Below are positions 1-16,709 of a stretch of DNA of 64,000 bases, in pieces; the first letter of the stretch is position 1, and every line of letters begins with the position of its first letter. The DNA is from Colius striatus (lineage: Eukaryota > Chordata > Aves > Coliiformes > Coliidae): the NCBI RefSeq assembly GCF_028858725.1, contig NC_084789.1, positions 42,005,594 to 42,069,593 of the forward strand, in the 5' to 3' direction. Under the pieces are notes generated by a model. That model was not told the DNA's origin. It did not search any database and saw nothing but the letters and a program-made list of their open reading frames with translations. Position numbers and translations under genes: made by a program.

Positions 1-535
1 ATCCCCCCTTCTGCTACACTCTCCTGAGGCCCACCTGCGGTGCTGCCTCCAGCTCTGGGGCGCCTACATCAGAAGGACATGGAGCTGCTGGAGTGAGCCC
101 AGAGGAGCCCATGAAGATGATCTGAGGGATGGAGCCCTTCTGCTGTGGAGACAGGCTGAGAGAGTTGGGGGTGTTCAGCCTGGAGAAGAGAAGGCTCTGG
201 GGAGACCTTAGAGCAGCCTCCAGGCCCTTGAGGGGCCGACACGAAAGCTGGGGAGGGACTTTGTACAAGGGCCTGGAGTGACAGGATAAGGGGTGATGGC
301 TCCAAACTGAGAGAGGGGAGACTTAGTTGAAATGTGAGGAAGAAGCTCTGCACAGTGAGAGTGGGGAGGCCCTGGCACAGAGAGGTTGTGGCTGCCCCAT
401 CCCTGGAAGTGTCCAAGGGCAGGTTGGATGAGGCCTGGAGCAACCTGGGCTAGTGCAGTGTCCCTGCCCATGGCAAGGGGATGGAATTTAGATCCTCTCT
501 CGGGTCTCTTTCAGCCCCAGCCATTCTGTGATCCC
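1..535 (+). mobile_element. CR1 LINE, 3' end fragment (sense on + strand)
   Basis: The block reads like the avian CR1 3' end in sense orientation. It has the reverse-transcriptase end region (AAGGACATGGAGCTGCTGGAG, 71-91), then the GTTCAGCCTGGAGAAGAGAA segment, the CATCCCTGGAAGTGTCCAAG segment (about 398-418) and a terminal CATTCTGTGATC near 522-533. It is 5'-truncated or continues left of the window. It lies in an NSF intron. The ORFs in it are decayed CR1 coding sequence in several frames, not a host gene. Subfamily was not determined. Confidence 0.85.
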
Positions 536-6578
<6,043 letters not shown>

Positions 6579-6634
6579 ATGGATCCTGAGTATCGAGTGA
6601 AAAAATTCCTGGCTCTTCTGAGAGAAGAAGGAAC
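6579..6634 (+). CDS. NSF: NSF penultimate coding exon (18 codons + 2 nt)
   Basis: Encodes MDPEYRVKKFLALLREEG plus two bases (AC) of a split codon. The acceptor AG is at 6577-6578 and the donor GTAAGT at 6635. It matches mammalian NSF from about residue 720, with K for R in YRVKKF. The exon leaves phase 2, so the next exon must supply one base to finish a codon that is alanine in mammals and here begins AC, which makes it threonine. Confidence 0.96.
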
Positions 6635-7223
6635 GTAAGTACTTCTGTTTGGAAGTGTTGCTGGGAATTCTCTGCTCAGAAATCATAGAGTCAAACCACA
6701 ACAGAGTGTGTCTGATCTCATTGGTGGCTCCTCCTCTGTCACCACATATCAGTTCTGCTTGCAGCTATGCACCAGTGGCTGGGGGAGGAGGGAGGTCTGG
6801 AAGACTCTTTGAGAACCTGCATGCCTGAATTCTCTGCTTTGCTTAATTTATCTGTGGCTTTAAAATTAAAACGAGGTGTTGAACCACAGTTCAGCTTTCT
6901 TTAACTAAAGTAAATCAGGAGAGACTCTGCTAGAGTTAAAATCCATCTGCTTATCTGAAATCTGAAACTTTTGTTTTCCTGTATTACTGTCTGAGAGAAG
7001 GATGTCCTACTCTTTCCCCTGTAGGTGTCACAGGGAATAGTTCAGCCCGGTCTTGACAGTGGCATCTCCTAGAAAATGACTTTCTAATACATGTAGGGCA
7101 GTACCTGTGCTGGGGAAACTCACAACAGTATCTATCCTGGCTACATGTGAGTGGGTTCCAGTGTGTGCTTGATGCTTTTATACCTGTGCATGCTTTCTTG
7201 ATGGATTTGGCTTCTTTTGCAAG

Positions 7224-7242
7224 AGTTCCTTCCCTAGACTGA
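7224..7242 (+). CDS. NSF: NSF last coding exon (probable, 6-residue tail)
   Basis: Best candidate for the terminal exon. The acceptor TTCTTTTGCAAG is followed by one base that completes the split Thr codon, then VPSLD and a TGA at 7240-7242. Mammalian NSF ends in (A)SPLDFD, so only the LD is clearly retained. Using the next AG (7225) instead gives a different frame with a tail of about 18 residues and a TGA at 7279. No exon encoding a closer SPLDFD match was found before WNT3. The exon position is plausible from the downstream 3' UTR-like sequence, but the exact tail is uncertain. Confidence 0.5.
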
Positions 7243-8115
7243 AGGTGGACCAAGTGCAAGATCAACAGCTGGAAAAGTGACCAACCTGGAGAATATACAC
7301 TGGGATCTTTACTCTTCCGTGTTCAGCACACTGGACAAAGTGAAATGCTCCCTGTTTGCAAGAGCCCAATGTGGAATCTGCATGTTTAGTGCAATACAAT
7401 ATCTTTATTCTTTGTCTTTAATATACTGATGTCATGTGGAAGTGTCTCCTAGAACCCTGTGCTTCTGTCTCTGTGCAGGCAAGGCTGTGCTCCCGTTTGG
7501 TTTTAGCATGGGGGAAACGGCCTGTAAGTCTGGAAGCCAACGCTTGCTGTGTCCAGCAGCCAGTTGCTACCATAGGAAGGAAATCCCAACCTCTAATAAA
7601 ACCTGTCAGTCTGTGGTGAAGGCATCTTAAAGTATTGTTCTGTCTTCTCCCCATCTGATGAATGCTTTCTTCTGATGTCATCCTGTGGCTCCCTGAACAC
7701 CGAGCCAGGCTGGTAACTAACGAGGGTGCCCACAATAATTCAGCTCCAGATCTGCCCAGGTGCCCATACCCGCTTGCTTTTATACCTGGGCATTTTGTTG
7801 CCCAATGAGGTGGACTGGCTAGTGGCAAGAGGGGCTGGAAGAAGGCAGGGAATGTATTTGATCAGAATAGAGAAAACGTCCAAATCCAGTATTTAAGGCA
7901 TCAAGGCTTGTTGTTGCTTCAACAACAGTTAGAGATGTGGATTCCAGCCGAGAGCTCTTCAGGAGCGCAGCGTGGAGGCCGCTGTGGGAGTCACCAGCCT
8001 CATTGTGGCCCATTTTTCTGCCACCTTACCAAAGGTTGAAATTCCTCCTTGGAGACAGAGAGGAAACCAAGCTCTGCAGATGCACCAGATCCATGTTGCC
8101 ATGTTTTTGCACTGA

Positions 8116-8121
8116 AATAAA
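8116..8121 (+). terminator. Alternative poly(A) signal AATAAA
   Basis: A canonical hexamer within the presumed NSF 3' UTR, followed by a T/G-rich stretch. It could produce a short 3' UTR. Confidence 0.4.
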
Positions 8122-8655
8122 GGAATGTCTCAGTCGTTGCTCTCTGGCCCTTCCCCAGCACTCATCTCGCCAAGCAGATGCTGCTGATGGCTGCATGCGG
8201 CCGCTCCCCGCCACTGCTTCGGCTCCACACCTGTCATAAGGTTCATGGAATGTACCTCAAGTTGGTGGGGCATGAAGTCAAAGCCATTTCTGAGATCCTG
8301 GTGTAGCTTCCTCGAGCAGATGTGCTGCTCAGGGCTAGCAGCTTGTACCCGAAGCAGGGTTCCCAGGGAAGGAGGGTGCCTCACGTGCCCAGACTGAAGG
8401 TACTGTTGTCCTTTGCGTGTACTTAGAGCAGTCGGAGTGTTTCAGTCACTCTGGTTTCTTTGGCAACGCTGTTGTGTTGTGATGACATTGTGAGTCCCAG
8501 TGGTTACCATTCCTTCTCATTTTGTGTGTGATCTTGTGACTTTATTTGTTCCTTCCTCTCCTCGGCTGGCCCTGGTGACGGCAGCACACCTTAACTTATA
8601 TTTCAGAGTAAATGATGTAAACCTTATTGTGTCTCTGTCCAGAACTATATTGATG

Positions 8656-8698
8656 AATAAATATCTGGTTTAATTGCACATTCAGTGGGTTCAATAAA
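8656..8698 (+). terminator. NSF distal poly(A) signals (AATAAA x2)
   Basis: Two canonical hexamers lie at 8656-8661 and 8693-8698. The GT-rich sequence after them (TTGTGGTGATCTGG, then GTGTCTCTGGTGGG) fits a downstream cleavage element, placing cleavage near 8715. Confidence 0.6.
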
Positions 8699-8719
8699 AA
8701 GCACAATTACTTGTGGTGA

Positions 8720-10050
8720 TCTGGAAGATATCTGTGTCTCTGGTGGGAGTGGAACTGAGCTGTCTGTAAGGAGTGCCGAGGGATGGCATGAAGATAGCGA
8801 AGCTCTTCCCAGGCTGCTGATAGCCAGAGGGGTGCTCAGCTTGTAGCCAAGCACGGACGGGTCCAGTGTGTCCCCAGCCTGGGGAGCTGGGCCACAGGCA
8901 GTCTCACAGGAGTTGGCTGAGAAGACCCCTGGGCTGACCCATGCTAGTGTTTGCCGGACCTGCAGTGCTGAGGAAGCCCGAGGTGTCCACACACGAGATA
9001 CATGTGGGTGCAAGTTTGGTGTATCCCATGGAGAAGGCCGTGCTGGAAAAACAGGGCAAACTGTCCAACCAGTTCTGAGATCTCCATCCAAGATGTTTCC
9101 TGCAGGTGCCAGAAGAGAGAGTGACTCCTGGCAGCATCTTCCCCCCCACACTGCCTGGGCAGGAGCACCTTTACAGTGAGAGCTCTCTTGCTTTAGACAG
9201 GAAAGGCCACATTCTTCATCCCTTTCCTTACCCTGGTGCTACTTTTCCCTGAACAATGGAAAAAGTCGGGGGGGAGGAGTGGAGCAAGTGGAGAAAGGCT
9301 TGGTATGATGGGCAGATGTACAGAGTTCCCACTCCTAGGCCCAAAACACCCCACAAGGCCAGAGTTTGGGTTGTGTGGGCTGCCAGCAGCAGCTGGGTGG
9401 TGTTGGGGTGAGTGTGGAGGCTGCTGCCACCCCGGCAGACACAACCGTGCCGGAGCATCCCGGCTGCGCCGCGGCAGAGCTCGGCATCCTGCGGGCACAG
9501 GCAGCGCCGGGCCTGGGGCAGCGCTGCCAGACGCTGCAGGTAAGTGTTTGGGTGTCAGTTGGGCGGCAGGGTGGGAGCAGAGAACGGGGTTCAGGGAGGT
9601 TCTTCCCCCTTCAGATGGGTACATTTGAGGCGGGTGCTGTGGAGAAGTGCAGGCACCTAAAAGCAAACGTGTCAGAGATCACAGAATCACACATAAACAG
9701 CCACAACATAATTCCCAGACAGGAGAAGATGTTTTTCTGTGAGAAAAATTGGTTCTGGGCCTGTACAAACCATGAGAAGGTGCTTTAGTGGCAGCCTGCA
9801 AGTACCTGGGTGTGGGGAGGCCAAGCCTAGAGCCTGTTTCGGTGCAGGCGCCCGGTGGTGCGTGCACACTGCGAGCTGCCGCCCTGGGAGTACAGCCCTG
9901 AGCCGTCAGCCGCCCACCTCCCACGCTGGCTGCGGGCTGTGCGGTGTGTGCCTGTGGCTCTCCCCGTGCACAGGGAGCTGGAGGACGAGCCCCTGCTCCC
10001 GCAGCAGGAGCTGAAGGCCAGGGCTGGGTTGGGGCTTTCACCTGCTCTTC
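8720..10050. other. NSF-WNT3 convergent intergenic region
   Basis: About 1.3 kb between the presumed 3' ends of NSF and WNT3. It contains a GC- and CpG-rich, coding-like block at about 9400-9540 ending in a good donor (GTAAGTG at 9540) and another at 9848-10050. No gene is assigned to these with confidence; see the finding. Confidence 0.5.
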
Positions 10051-12144
10051 AATGACAAGAAAAATGCAACTTGAAATACGTTTTTCTCCAAATATATATA
10101 TTTATATAATATATAATCTTAGTTAACTCAAGTATGTACATTGTATAATAAATAATGCTTATAAAAAGAGACATTTTCCGAATATAAAATAACAAAAAAT
10201 CGACCTCTACAACTTTATACAAAACTTTGGATAAAGCAGGTTGATGGAAAAGGATCTTCCATTCAGTGCTAGGATACCTGGCTACAGGAGAACAATTACA
10301 AGGCAATAAATGCTCTATTTAATATTAAATACCTTTTCTTGATTAAAAAAACCAACCAAGCAAACGAGTAAAAGGGGGTTTGTTTAAAGTCAGGTGGTGG
10401 AGTCTGTCCAGACACAGAACTGAACGTGTGCTTTTAAACAGAATGCCTGTCAGCAGGCAGCGCGTCTGACTCTGGGAGGTTTCTGAGAGCTCTCCTGTCA
10501 TCTCTGATTTCAGAAAGCTGATGCTTCTCAGGCTGCCTGAATCCGGGAGCTCTTCATTGTGCTCTACAGAGGAGGGACTGAGACTTCTGCTCTGGTCCTC
10601 TGCAGCCCCAGGAGTGATGAGTGACAGGGCTGTGCTCTGTCCATCTGAGGGACCTTTCACCCACGTCACTGCTCTCTGCAGCGCCCTGTGCTGCTCCTTC
10701 CCGTGGCCAGAGAGGTGAGTGGAGCAGGAGACTGGGCTTTCATGGTTCAGACATACTCCTACGCTAAACCGCTGGTGCTTGAGCAGTGGTGTTGGAACAT
10801 GGTTCCCTGTCAGCTCTGGAGGAGCCCACCAGGACAGAGGATGTTTGGGTTTTGCTTTCAATATGCCATGGAAGTGTAAGCCCAGAATGAGGGGTGTGTG
10901 GTCAGGGAGGGAGAATGTGGCCTGGGGAGCAGGTGGAGGGACAAACAGTGGTTCTTATGCTCTGAGATGGGTTGTGGGATGTGTGTGCCCACCCCTGGGG
11001 CCCAGACCCCTGCTAATGGTACAGAGCCTCTGCGCTCAGGAACAAACTGCTGGTAACTCAAGAAATCTCATGGGAGGGAAAGGTTCTGCCTGGGACTGTG
11101 CTGTTGGATAAAAGTCTCCTTCCCTGTCTGCACTTGCCTCTGCTTTGCTTCATCCTTTGCTGATGGGGGAAGACTGGGATGGACATTTCTTCTTGCCATG
11201 GCTTCTGTCTCCTGTCCATTACTGATGCTCAGAGCTGATGTAGCAGCTGCCTGCTGGCTGCCCTGTGCCCAGAGATGTTCTAGGATATAAAGTCAGATCA
11301 GGGAACACTTAGTAAGTAGGTGTATCAACCGGGTGGGTCTGCTCAGACCCTTACGAATCTCACGGGCGCTGCCTGGCAGAGAGGCTGCTGGAGAAGCGAA
11401 GTGTCCCTGTGTGGGAGGTGACAGCCTTACGAGGTGTGCTCTGCTGTTACCCTGGGCCAAGTGCCACAGGATCAGCTCTGGGCTGAAGTTTCCTGCTGTC
11501 CTCCTCAGGGGGATTACAGGAAACAATCTGGGGCTGTGGGGAGTACAGAGGGCAAAGGGGAAGTGAAAGCAGAGACTGGCTGTAAGGTTCTGTTCGTGTG
11601 CTCAGACGGGTTTTCCTCTCCTTGGAGCAGGAAGGAAGGAGCCTGGCTGGTGTGGACTGTGGGCTCCTTTCCTCCTCCTCCTCACCACATCTGCTGAGAC
11701 CAGGGTAGCCATGCCTGTGCTTGCTCAGCTTGGTGTAAAATCCCACCTGAGCCCGTGCTGGCATCTGTGTGGGGCAGAGCTGGGGGGGAGGACGGCGCTG
11801 GGAGCCCCGTGTGCTGTGTGAGCAGCACCCTGCCCGCTGTGGCCTGGCCCCGCTCGGGCCTCAGCTGTCCCTGCTGCTCCCCAGCTGCTGCCGTGCCAGG
11901 CAGCCCGGGGGAAGGCAGCAGATCAGGGATCTCACGCGTCTGCAGTGCCAGGTCCAGCCTCGGGCCTCCTCGTGTGGGTGGGCTGCCAAGGGCCTCCTCT
12001 GCAGCGCTGGTGCTGGCTGTGAGGCTATCTGCCCTGGCCAAGGGCATTAGGATATTTTGATGCCGTCCCCTGAAGCGTGAGGCCGCTGAGTGGGGGCTGG
12101 TCACAGGGTTGATGGAGCTCCCATCGTTGGAGACGTACCTAGGC
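10050..12144 (-). other. WNT3: WNT3 3' UTR (probable)
   Basis: About 2.1 kb after the WNT3 stop on the minus strand. The distal end (10060-10350) is markedly AT-rich in an otherwise GC-rich area, as is typical of a 3' UTR end. There is no exact AATAAA near the end on the minus strand; the variants AATATA and TATAAA occur around 10087-10110. The end point is therefore approximate. Confidence 0.45.
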
Positions 12145-12624
12145 TTACTTGCAGGTGTGGACGTCGTAGACGCGTACGCACTCCTGGCAGCTCACGTAGC
12201 AGCACCAGTGGAAGATGCAGTGGCACTTCTCCTTCCGTTTCTCAGTCCTGGTGTTGTGGCCGCGGCCGCAGCACAGCAGGTCGCAGCCGTCGATGCCGTG
12301 GGAGGTGACGTTGCACGTCCTGTCCCTCGTCCCAAAGGAGCCCGTCTCGGGGTTGGGCTCACAGAAGTTGGGGGAGTTCTCGTAGTAGACCAGGTCCCGC
12401 TCGGTTGGCGGCTTGAACAGAGCGTACTTGGCGCGGAGGGTTTCCACCCAGCCCCGCGACTCCCGGTGCTTCTCCACCACCATCTCCGAGGCGCTGTCGT
12501 ACTTGTCCTTCAGGTAGTCGCCGATGGCGCGGAAGTCGGGCTGTGCCCACCAGCACGTCTTCACCTCGCAGCTTCCCGACAGCCCGTGGCACTTGCACTT
12601 CAGGTGCATGTGGTCCAGGATGGT
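12145..12624 (-). CDS. WNT3: WNT3 coding exon 4 (C-terminal 159 residues and stop)
   Basis: Encodes [20 protein letters not shown] through to YDVHTCK and a TAA stop (12145-12147). The acceptor is CAG, read as CTG at 12625-12627 on the plus strand, phase 0. It carries the Wnt hallmark KCHGLSGSC, whose serine (residue 212 of the assembled protein) is the one O-palmitoleoylated by Porcupine and needed for Frizzled binding. It also has an N-glycosylation sequon (NVTS) and the cysteine-rich C-terminal domain, including CCGRGHNT and [14 protein letters not shown]3 is a secreted ligand that activates Frizzled/LRP6 and beta-catenin. It is essential for axis formation and, in birds and mammals, limb ridge and neural patterning. 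Small differences from the remembered human protein are IGDY for IGDF, KYAL for KYSL and CVRVYD for CIRIYD. Confidence 0.98.
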   Translation of the reverse strand, partial: TILDHMHLKCKCHGLSGSCEVKTCWWAQPDFRAIGDYLKDKYDSASEMVVEKHRESRGWVETLRAKYALFKPPTERDLVYYENSPNFCEPNPETGSFGTRDRTCNVTSHGIDGCDLLCCGRGHNTRTEKRKEKCHCIFHWCCYVSCQECVRVYDVHTCK

Positions 12625-13833
12625 CTGGCGAGGGGAGAGAAGACAAAGGGCTCAGCAGCAGCTTGGGACGCGCCCTGTCACCCGCCCTCGCTGCCTGGCT
12701 TTCAGTGGCTGGCCTGAGCTTGGAATGGGAAGCCTGGGAGCTTGGCTGAGAAGGGCAGCTCCTCTAATCATCAACCCAACCCAGTCTAGCCCTGAACTCT
12801 GATGCTTTCAGTGGGGTCCTCCCTGTCATGTGTGTGGACAGTCAGAGCTTGCAGAAGTTGAGGGCTGGAGGATGTCTCTGATAGAGGCTTAATTAGACAT
12901 AGCCCCTCATCCTGGCTTTGTTAATTGCCCTTCACTTTGTGCCCTGAGCCTGACAGAACTAGAAAGCAGATGAAATTATGAATCCAAGCACACGACACTG
13001 TCTTCCCCAGAAACCTACTCTGTGTGCAGCAAAACAATCATTGATTTTGGTGAAAATTGCTAGAGTTTGGGCTTCTTTTACAGCTGTCAATCGTTAAGTT
13101 AGTGATTCAAGCTTCTCTCTTTCCACCTCTGCCTGCTGAGGTGTGGGAAAAGCAGGATCTAGTGCTTGCTTTAAGCACTGCTTGAAAGGTCTGGCTGTTA
13201 CATGGTTAAAGCAAGGTCAGGATGACGGGAAATGGGGAGGCTGAGGCTGGAGCTGAGGCAGAGCTGTTTCCCTGAGAGGGGTGTCAGCCCCTGTGCCAGG
13301 CTGCCCAGGGAGCTGGGGCAGTGCCCAGCCCTGGAGGGATCCCAAAGGCACAGAGCTGAGGTGCTGAGGGCCAGGGGTCAGTGCTGGGCTGGGCAGGGTG
13401 AGTGCAGGGCTGGGGCTGCAGCAGCTGAAAGGGCTTTTCCAACCACAGTGATTCAGTGATTGTGTGCCAGCGTGCTGGGTGTGCAGATGAGCAGAGCAGG
13501 ATGTGGCCCCAGGACCCGCTGACAGCAGGAAGGGAGCATTTCAGTTGGAAGGGACTGACAGCCGTGGTAGTGCAGCGAGGCACTGGGTGGGACTGTCACG
13601 GCAGGGACAGGCAGGCAGGAGGAGCAGCTTGGGGGAAAGCTGTCTTCCCCACTGGCCTGAGCGCTGGGCGGTCTCGTTGGGTTTCTCTGTGCTGCCCTGG
13701 GGACTGTTTGTGCTGTGCTTTCGCTCTCCCTGACCCCTACCCGTCTGTGTGGGGACTGGAAATGCTGTGCCCTGGAAAGTAACGGCAGAAGGCTCCTTGC
13801 GTGGGCGCGGGGCGGCCCCGGGGCAGCACTCAC
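12625..13833 (-). other. WNT3 intron 3
   Basis: A 1,209-bp intron between coding exons 3 and 4. Apart from a CR1 fragment at about 13225-13462, nothing else is recognised in it. Confidence 0.85.
13225..13462 (+). mobile_element. CR1 LINE 3' end fragment
   Basis: Degenerate CR1 3' end in sense orientation on the plus strand: GCCAGGCTGCCCAGGGAGCT, then a CCCTGGAGGGATCCCAAAGG-like segment, then TTTTCCAACCACAGTGATTC at the 3' terminus, as in CR1 tails built of ATTCTATG-type units. It is antisense to WNT3 in its intron 3. Confidence 0.7.
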
Positions 13834-14099
13834 CGTCCTGCCGGCCTCGTTGTTGTGCCTGTTCATGGCCGAGCGCGCGTCCGGCCGGTTCTCGCGGGCG
13901 TCGGCGAACTCCCGGGACACCAGCACGCCGAAGTCGGCGTCCTCGCTGCAGCCGCCCCACTTCCAGCCCTCCCCCGGGGGCCCCTTGTGGTGGGAGTCGC
14001 AGCCGCAGATGGTGGAGGTGCCCTCGGCGCAGGAGCGGGTCACGGCGAAGGCCACCCCGGCCGAGGCGATGGCGTGCACGAAGGCCGACTCTCGCGTGG
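13834..14099 (-). CDS. WNT3: WNT3 coding exon 3 (residues 108-196)
   Basis: Encodes ATRESAFVHAIASAGVAFAV through to SAMNRHNNEAGRT, with a split alanine codon at the 5' junction and phase 0 at the 3' junction. The acceptor is CAG (CTG at 14100-14102 on plus); the donor is GTGAGT (ACTCAC at 13828-13833). This is the Wnt N-terminal alpha-helical domain, with the conserved cysteines in TRSCAEGTSTICGCDSHHKG and the WKWGGCSED motif, followed by the helix leading to the palmitoleate-bearing loop. The 266-nt size fits WNT3/WNT3A gene structure. The sequence is nearly identical to mammalian WNT3 as I recall it, with SAMNRHN for SAMNKHN. The region is very GC-rich, which produces long spurious ORFs on the opposite strand. 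Confidence 0.98.
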
Positions 14100-14344
14100 C
14101 TGGGGACAGACAGAGGCCAGCGTTAACGCTGCCGCTTCCCTTCCCCACCTCCCTCAGCACCACCCACACCCCATGAAACAGCCAGCACTCGGGTGGTGAG
14201 CTGGTTGTCGGGAGTCCGCTGCCGGCGGCGCGCTCTGCAGCGCGGGTGGGACACGAGGGTGGCACCAGCTCCGCACGGGCAGCGTCTCCCCACACACCAC
14301 ACCCGCGGGGTTCCACTCAGTGCAGGTGCCAGGGGCTGCACTAA

Positions 14345-14515
14345 ACAGCAGCAAGAGCTGAGAAGGGCCCCAGGAGAGAGTTACTGGAGTCACTCCTGAT
14401 CTGGAAACCCAGAGAGGGGTCTCCGTGCCTGGAGTGGTCCTGCTTTGGCAGGGACGTTGGGCTGGATGATCTGCGGAGGTCCCCTCGACCCCAAGCATTC
14501 TGTGACTGTGTGATG
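14345..14515 (+). mobile_element. CR1 LINE 3' terminal fragment
   Basis: The stretch GGACGTTGGGCTGGATGATC, then a short CTGCGGAGGTCCCCTCGACC segment and a CATTCTGTGACTGTGTG tail (about 14453-14514) is the typical CR1 3' terminus on the plus strand. Only the last about 170 bp is present. Confidence 0.75.
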
Positions 14516-15649
14516 TCCGTTGTTCAGGTGCTCACGTTGACTTTCATCTTCAAGTAGCTTTTAATGGCCCCTGTGTTACCTTCACAGTGCTTGCAGAGAG
14601 CAAAACGTCCGTCACACTCGTCCAGTCTGGCTGCCTGTCTCTGCGTCCGTTCCTGGCCGGGATGCCTCTCTCCAGAAGGGTGAGCAGAAGCAAACGCTGC
14701 CTTCCAGCTGAGGACTGCCTGGGGCTGAAGCAGAGCAAGTCCCACCACAGCTCATTCATCTCCCCTGCCCTGGGCACAGACTGGTGAGTCCCCCCTGTAC
14801 ACAGTGACACAGACTTTGTTCTTGGAGTCTGGGTTCCTGCAGCAGGGTTCAGTTACAGAGCTCTGCTCACGGTGTTTTTAAAGCTTCCTTGTTTTGTTTC
14901 AGGGTGTTTAGTAAAGCAGGCAGGGCTGTGCTGTTTCTGCTCCCTTTGAAATGGGCAGGAGTTGGCTGGCTCCAGTAAAGGCTGTACTAAATACAGGCTT
15001 CCCCAAGCATGGTGCAAATACTGTCCCAGTCTCATCCTTCTCCCTGGGGACATCTTTTGGTTCCGAGCCTCTTGGGTCTGCTAGGTCAGGGGATGACCCT
15101 GGAGTGCTTTAAGTCAGCGTGCCATGTTGTGGAGGCTTCAGGTCTGAATTCAGAGTGGCTGTTGGAGTCAGTGCAGGCTCAGGGCTGGCGTGCAGGGAGC
15201 TGCTGAAGGTACTGGGCCCATGGTGCCTGGGCTGCTGTTGCCTCTGGGTGCGCTGCCAGAGCTGTTTCCAGCTGCCCCGGGATGCAGCCTGACTGAGTGA
15301 TCAGGGCAGTCGGCAGCAGGTGTGGGATGCAGCCAGGATTCTGTGTGTGAAAGCCATCCCTGACCTTGGAGACTGAACCAGAGCTGCTCCTTCCTGCCTG
15401 TGCTGCTGGGACCGCGCTGTGGTTTGCACTCTCTTTGCATTCAGACTCTTCCCTCCTTGCCCTTCCCGTGTGTGATGCATGGGCAGAGATCCACCCTCTG
15501 CCTCCTGAGGCTTCCCTTAGGTACCTTTCACCAGCTGCTTCTGCAGGGACCACTGGGGTTGGAGGTGGCTGCTCCAACGGGAGCCTCGCAGCCCGACAAA
15601 GGCTATTTGGGTGGCCCGTGATCCACGGCCGATCAGATTAGAGGAGCAG

Positions 15650-15800
15650 TGGAGCCCTGTGGCCCCTGCGCGGGACAGCTCGGGGGCGGGGGAGGACACG
15701 AGCCGCTCCGCGTTCGCCTCCCGCCCCGGGGGGCTTCGGGAAGGGGCTTTGGGGAGGTGCCGGGGGCGCGGGCTGGAGAGTCGCTGCGCGGTGTGTGAGG
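15650..15800. other. CpG-dense patch in WNT3 intron 2
   Basis: About 150 bp with many CpG dinucleotides and a GGGGGCGGGGG Sp-type box near 15684, unlike most of the surrounding intron. It directly precedes the CA-rich tract. It could be a small unmethylated regulatory element or simply GC-rich sequence. Confidence 0.4.
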
Positions 15801-15981
15801 CTGTGGGTCCCTGTGCAGAGCGAGATGGATGGGGAGGCAGCTGGGCTGGGGCCTGGGCTGTGCAACCGCTGGGCTCAGGCGTGGTGGGGGTGCCCTGGGG
15901 GGCTGCACCTGGCTGTATGCCCATACCCGTGTGTGTGCCCACGAGCCCCGGACAGGGGCAGAACTAGTGGCACAGGCACAG

Positions 15982-16709
15982 TCACACACACACATAGGCA
16001 CACTCACACACACACACATAGGCACACTCACACAGATGCACACTCACACACACATGCACACACACACACATGTGTACACACACGCACATACACACACATA
16101 CACACACACATGCATACACACACACATGTACACACATGCACACACACGTACACACATGCACACACACATGCACACACATGCATACACACGCATGTACACA
16201 CATGCACACACACATGTACACACATGCACATGCACGCATGCACACACACACATGCACACACACACACACACACATGCGCACACACACACGCATGCACACA
16301 CACACACACATGCACACACACACACACATGCACACACACACATGCACACACACACACACACATGCACACACACACGCACACATGCGCACACACACACACG
16401 CATGCACACACACACACATGCACACACACACACACATGCACACACACACATGCACACACACACACACACATGCACACACACACACGCACACATGCGCACA
16501 CACACACACGCATGCACACACACACACATGCACACACACACACACATGCACACACACACACATGCACATACATGCACACACACACACACATGCACACACA
16601 CACACATGCACATGCACACACACGCACGCACACACGCACACATGCGCACACACGCATGCACATACGTGCATACACACACACACACACACGCACACGCACG
16701 CACGCACGC
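15982..16709. repeat. (CA)n-type microsatellite, strictly alternating pyrimidine-purine
   Basis: About 730 bp of CA repeats with interspersed TG, TA and CG steps. From 16045 to 16709 every successive dinucleotide is a pyrimidine followed by a purine (CA, TG, TA or CG), with no break of register. The ATGCGCAC landmark recurs at 16273, 16381, 16491 and 16641, pointing to a 108-110 bp higher-order unit. Long ORFs on both strands here are products of the repeat. Confidence 0.97.

Larger units (their letters stand above)
7243..8715 (+). other. NSF: NSF 3' UTR (probable)
   Basis: About 1.5 kb after the stop, with no further splice-like exon, ending just past two AATAAA signals. The length is similar to what I recall for mammalian NSF 3' UTRs. 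An earlier AATAAA at 8116-8121 could give a shorter isoform. The assignment rests on the poly(A) signals and lack of other genes, not on transcript data. Confidence 0.55.

Noticed and set aside
9670-9715. CR1-like terminus (ATCACAGAATCACA)
   Set aside because: Only the short terminal words match. No adjoining CR1 body is visible.
12109-12717. 202-codon plus-strand ORF opposite the last WNT3 exon
   Set aside because: It is an antisense shadow of a GC-rich, strongly conserved coding exon, rich in Val, Ala and Leu as such shadows are.
13453-14316. 287-codon ORF as a separate gene
   Set aside because: It is WNT3 exon 3 read through both splice sites into the introns. Only 13834-14099 is coding.
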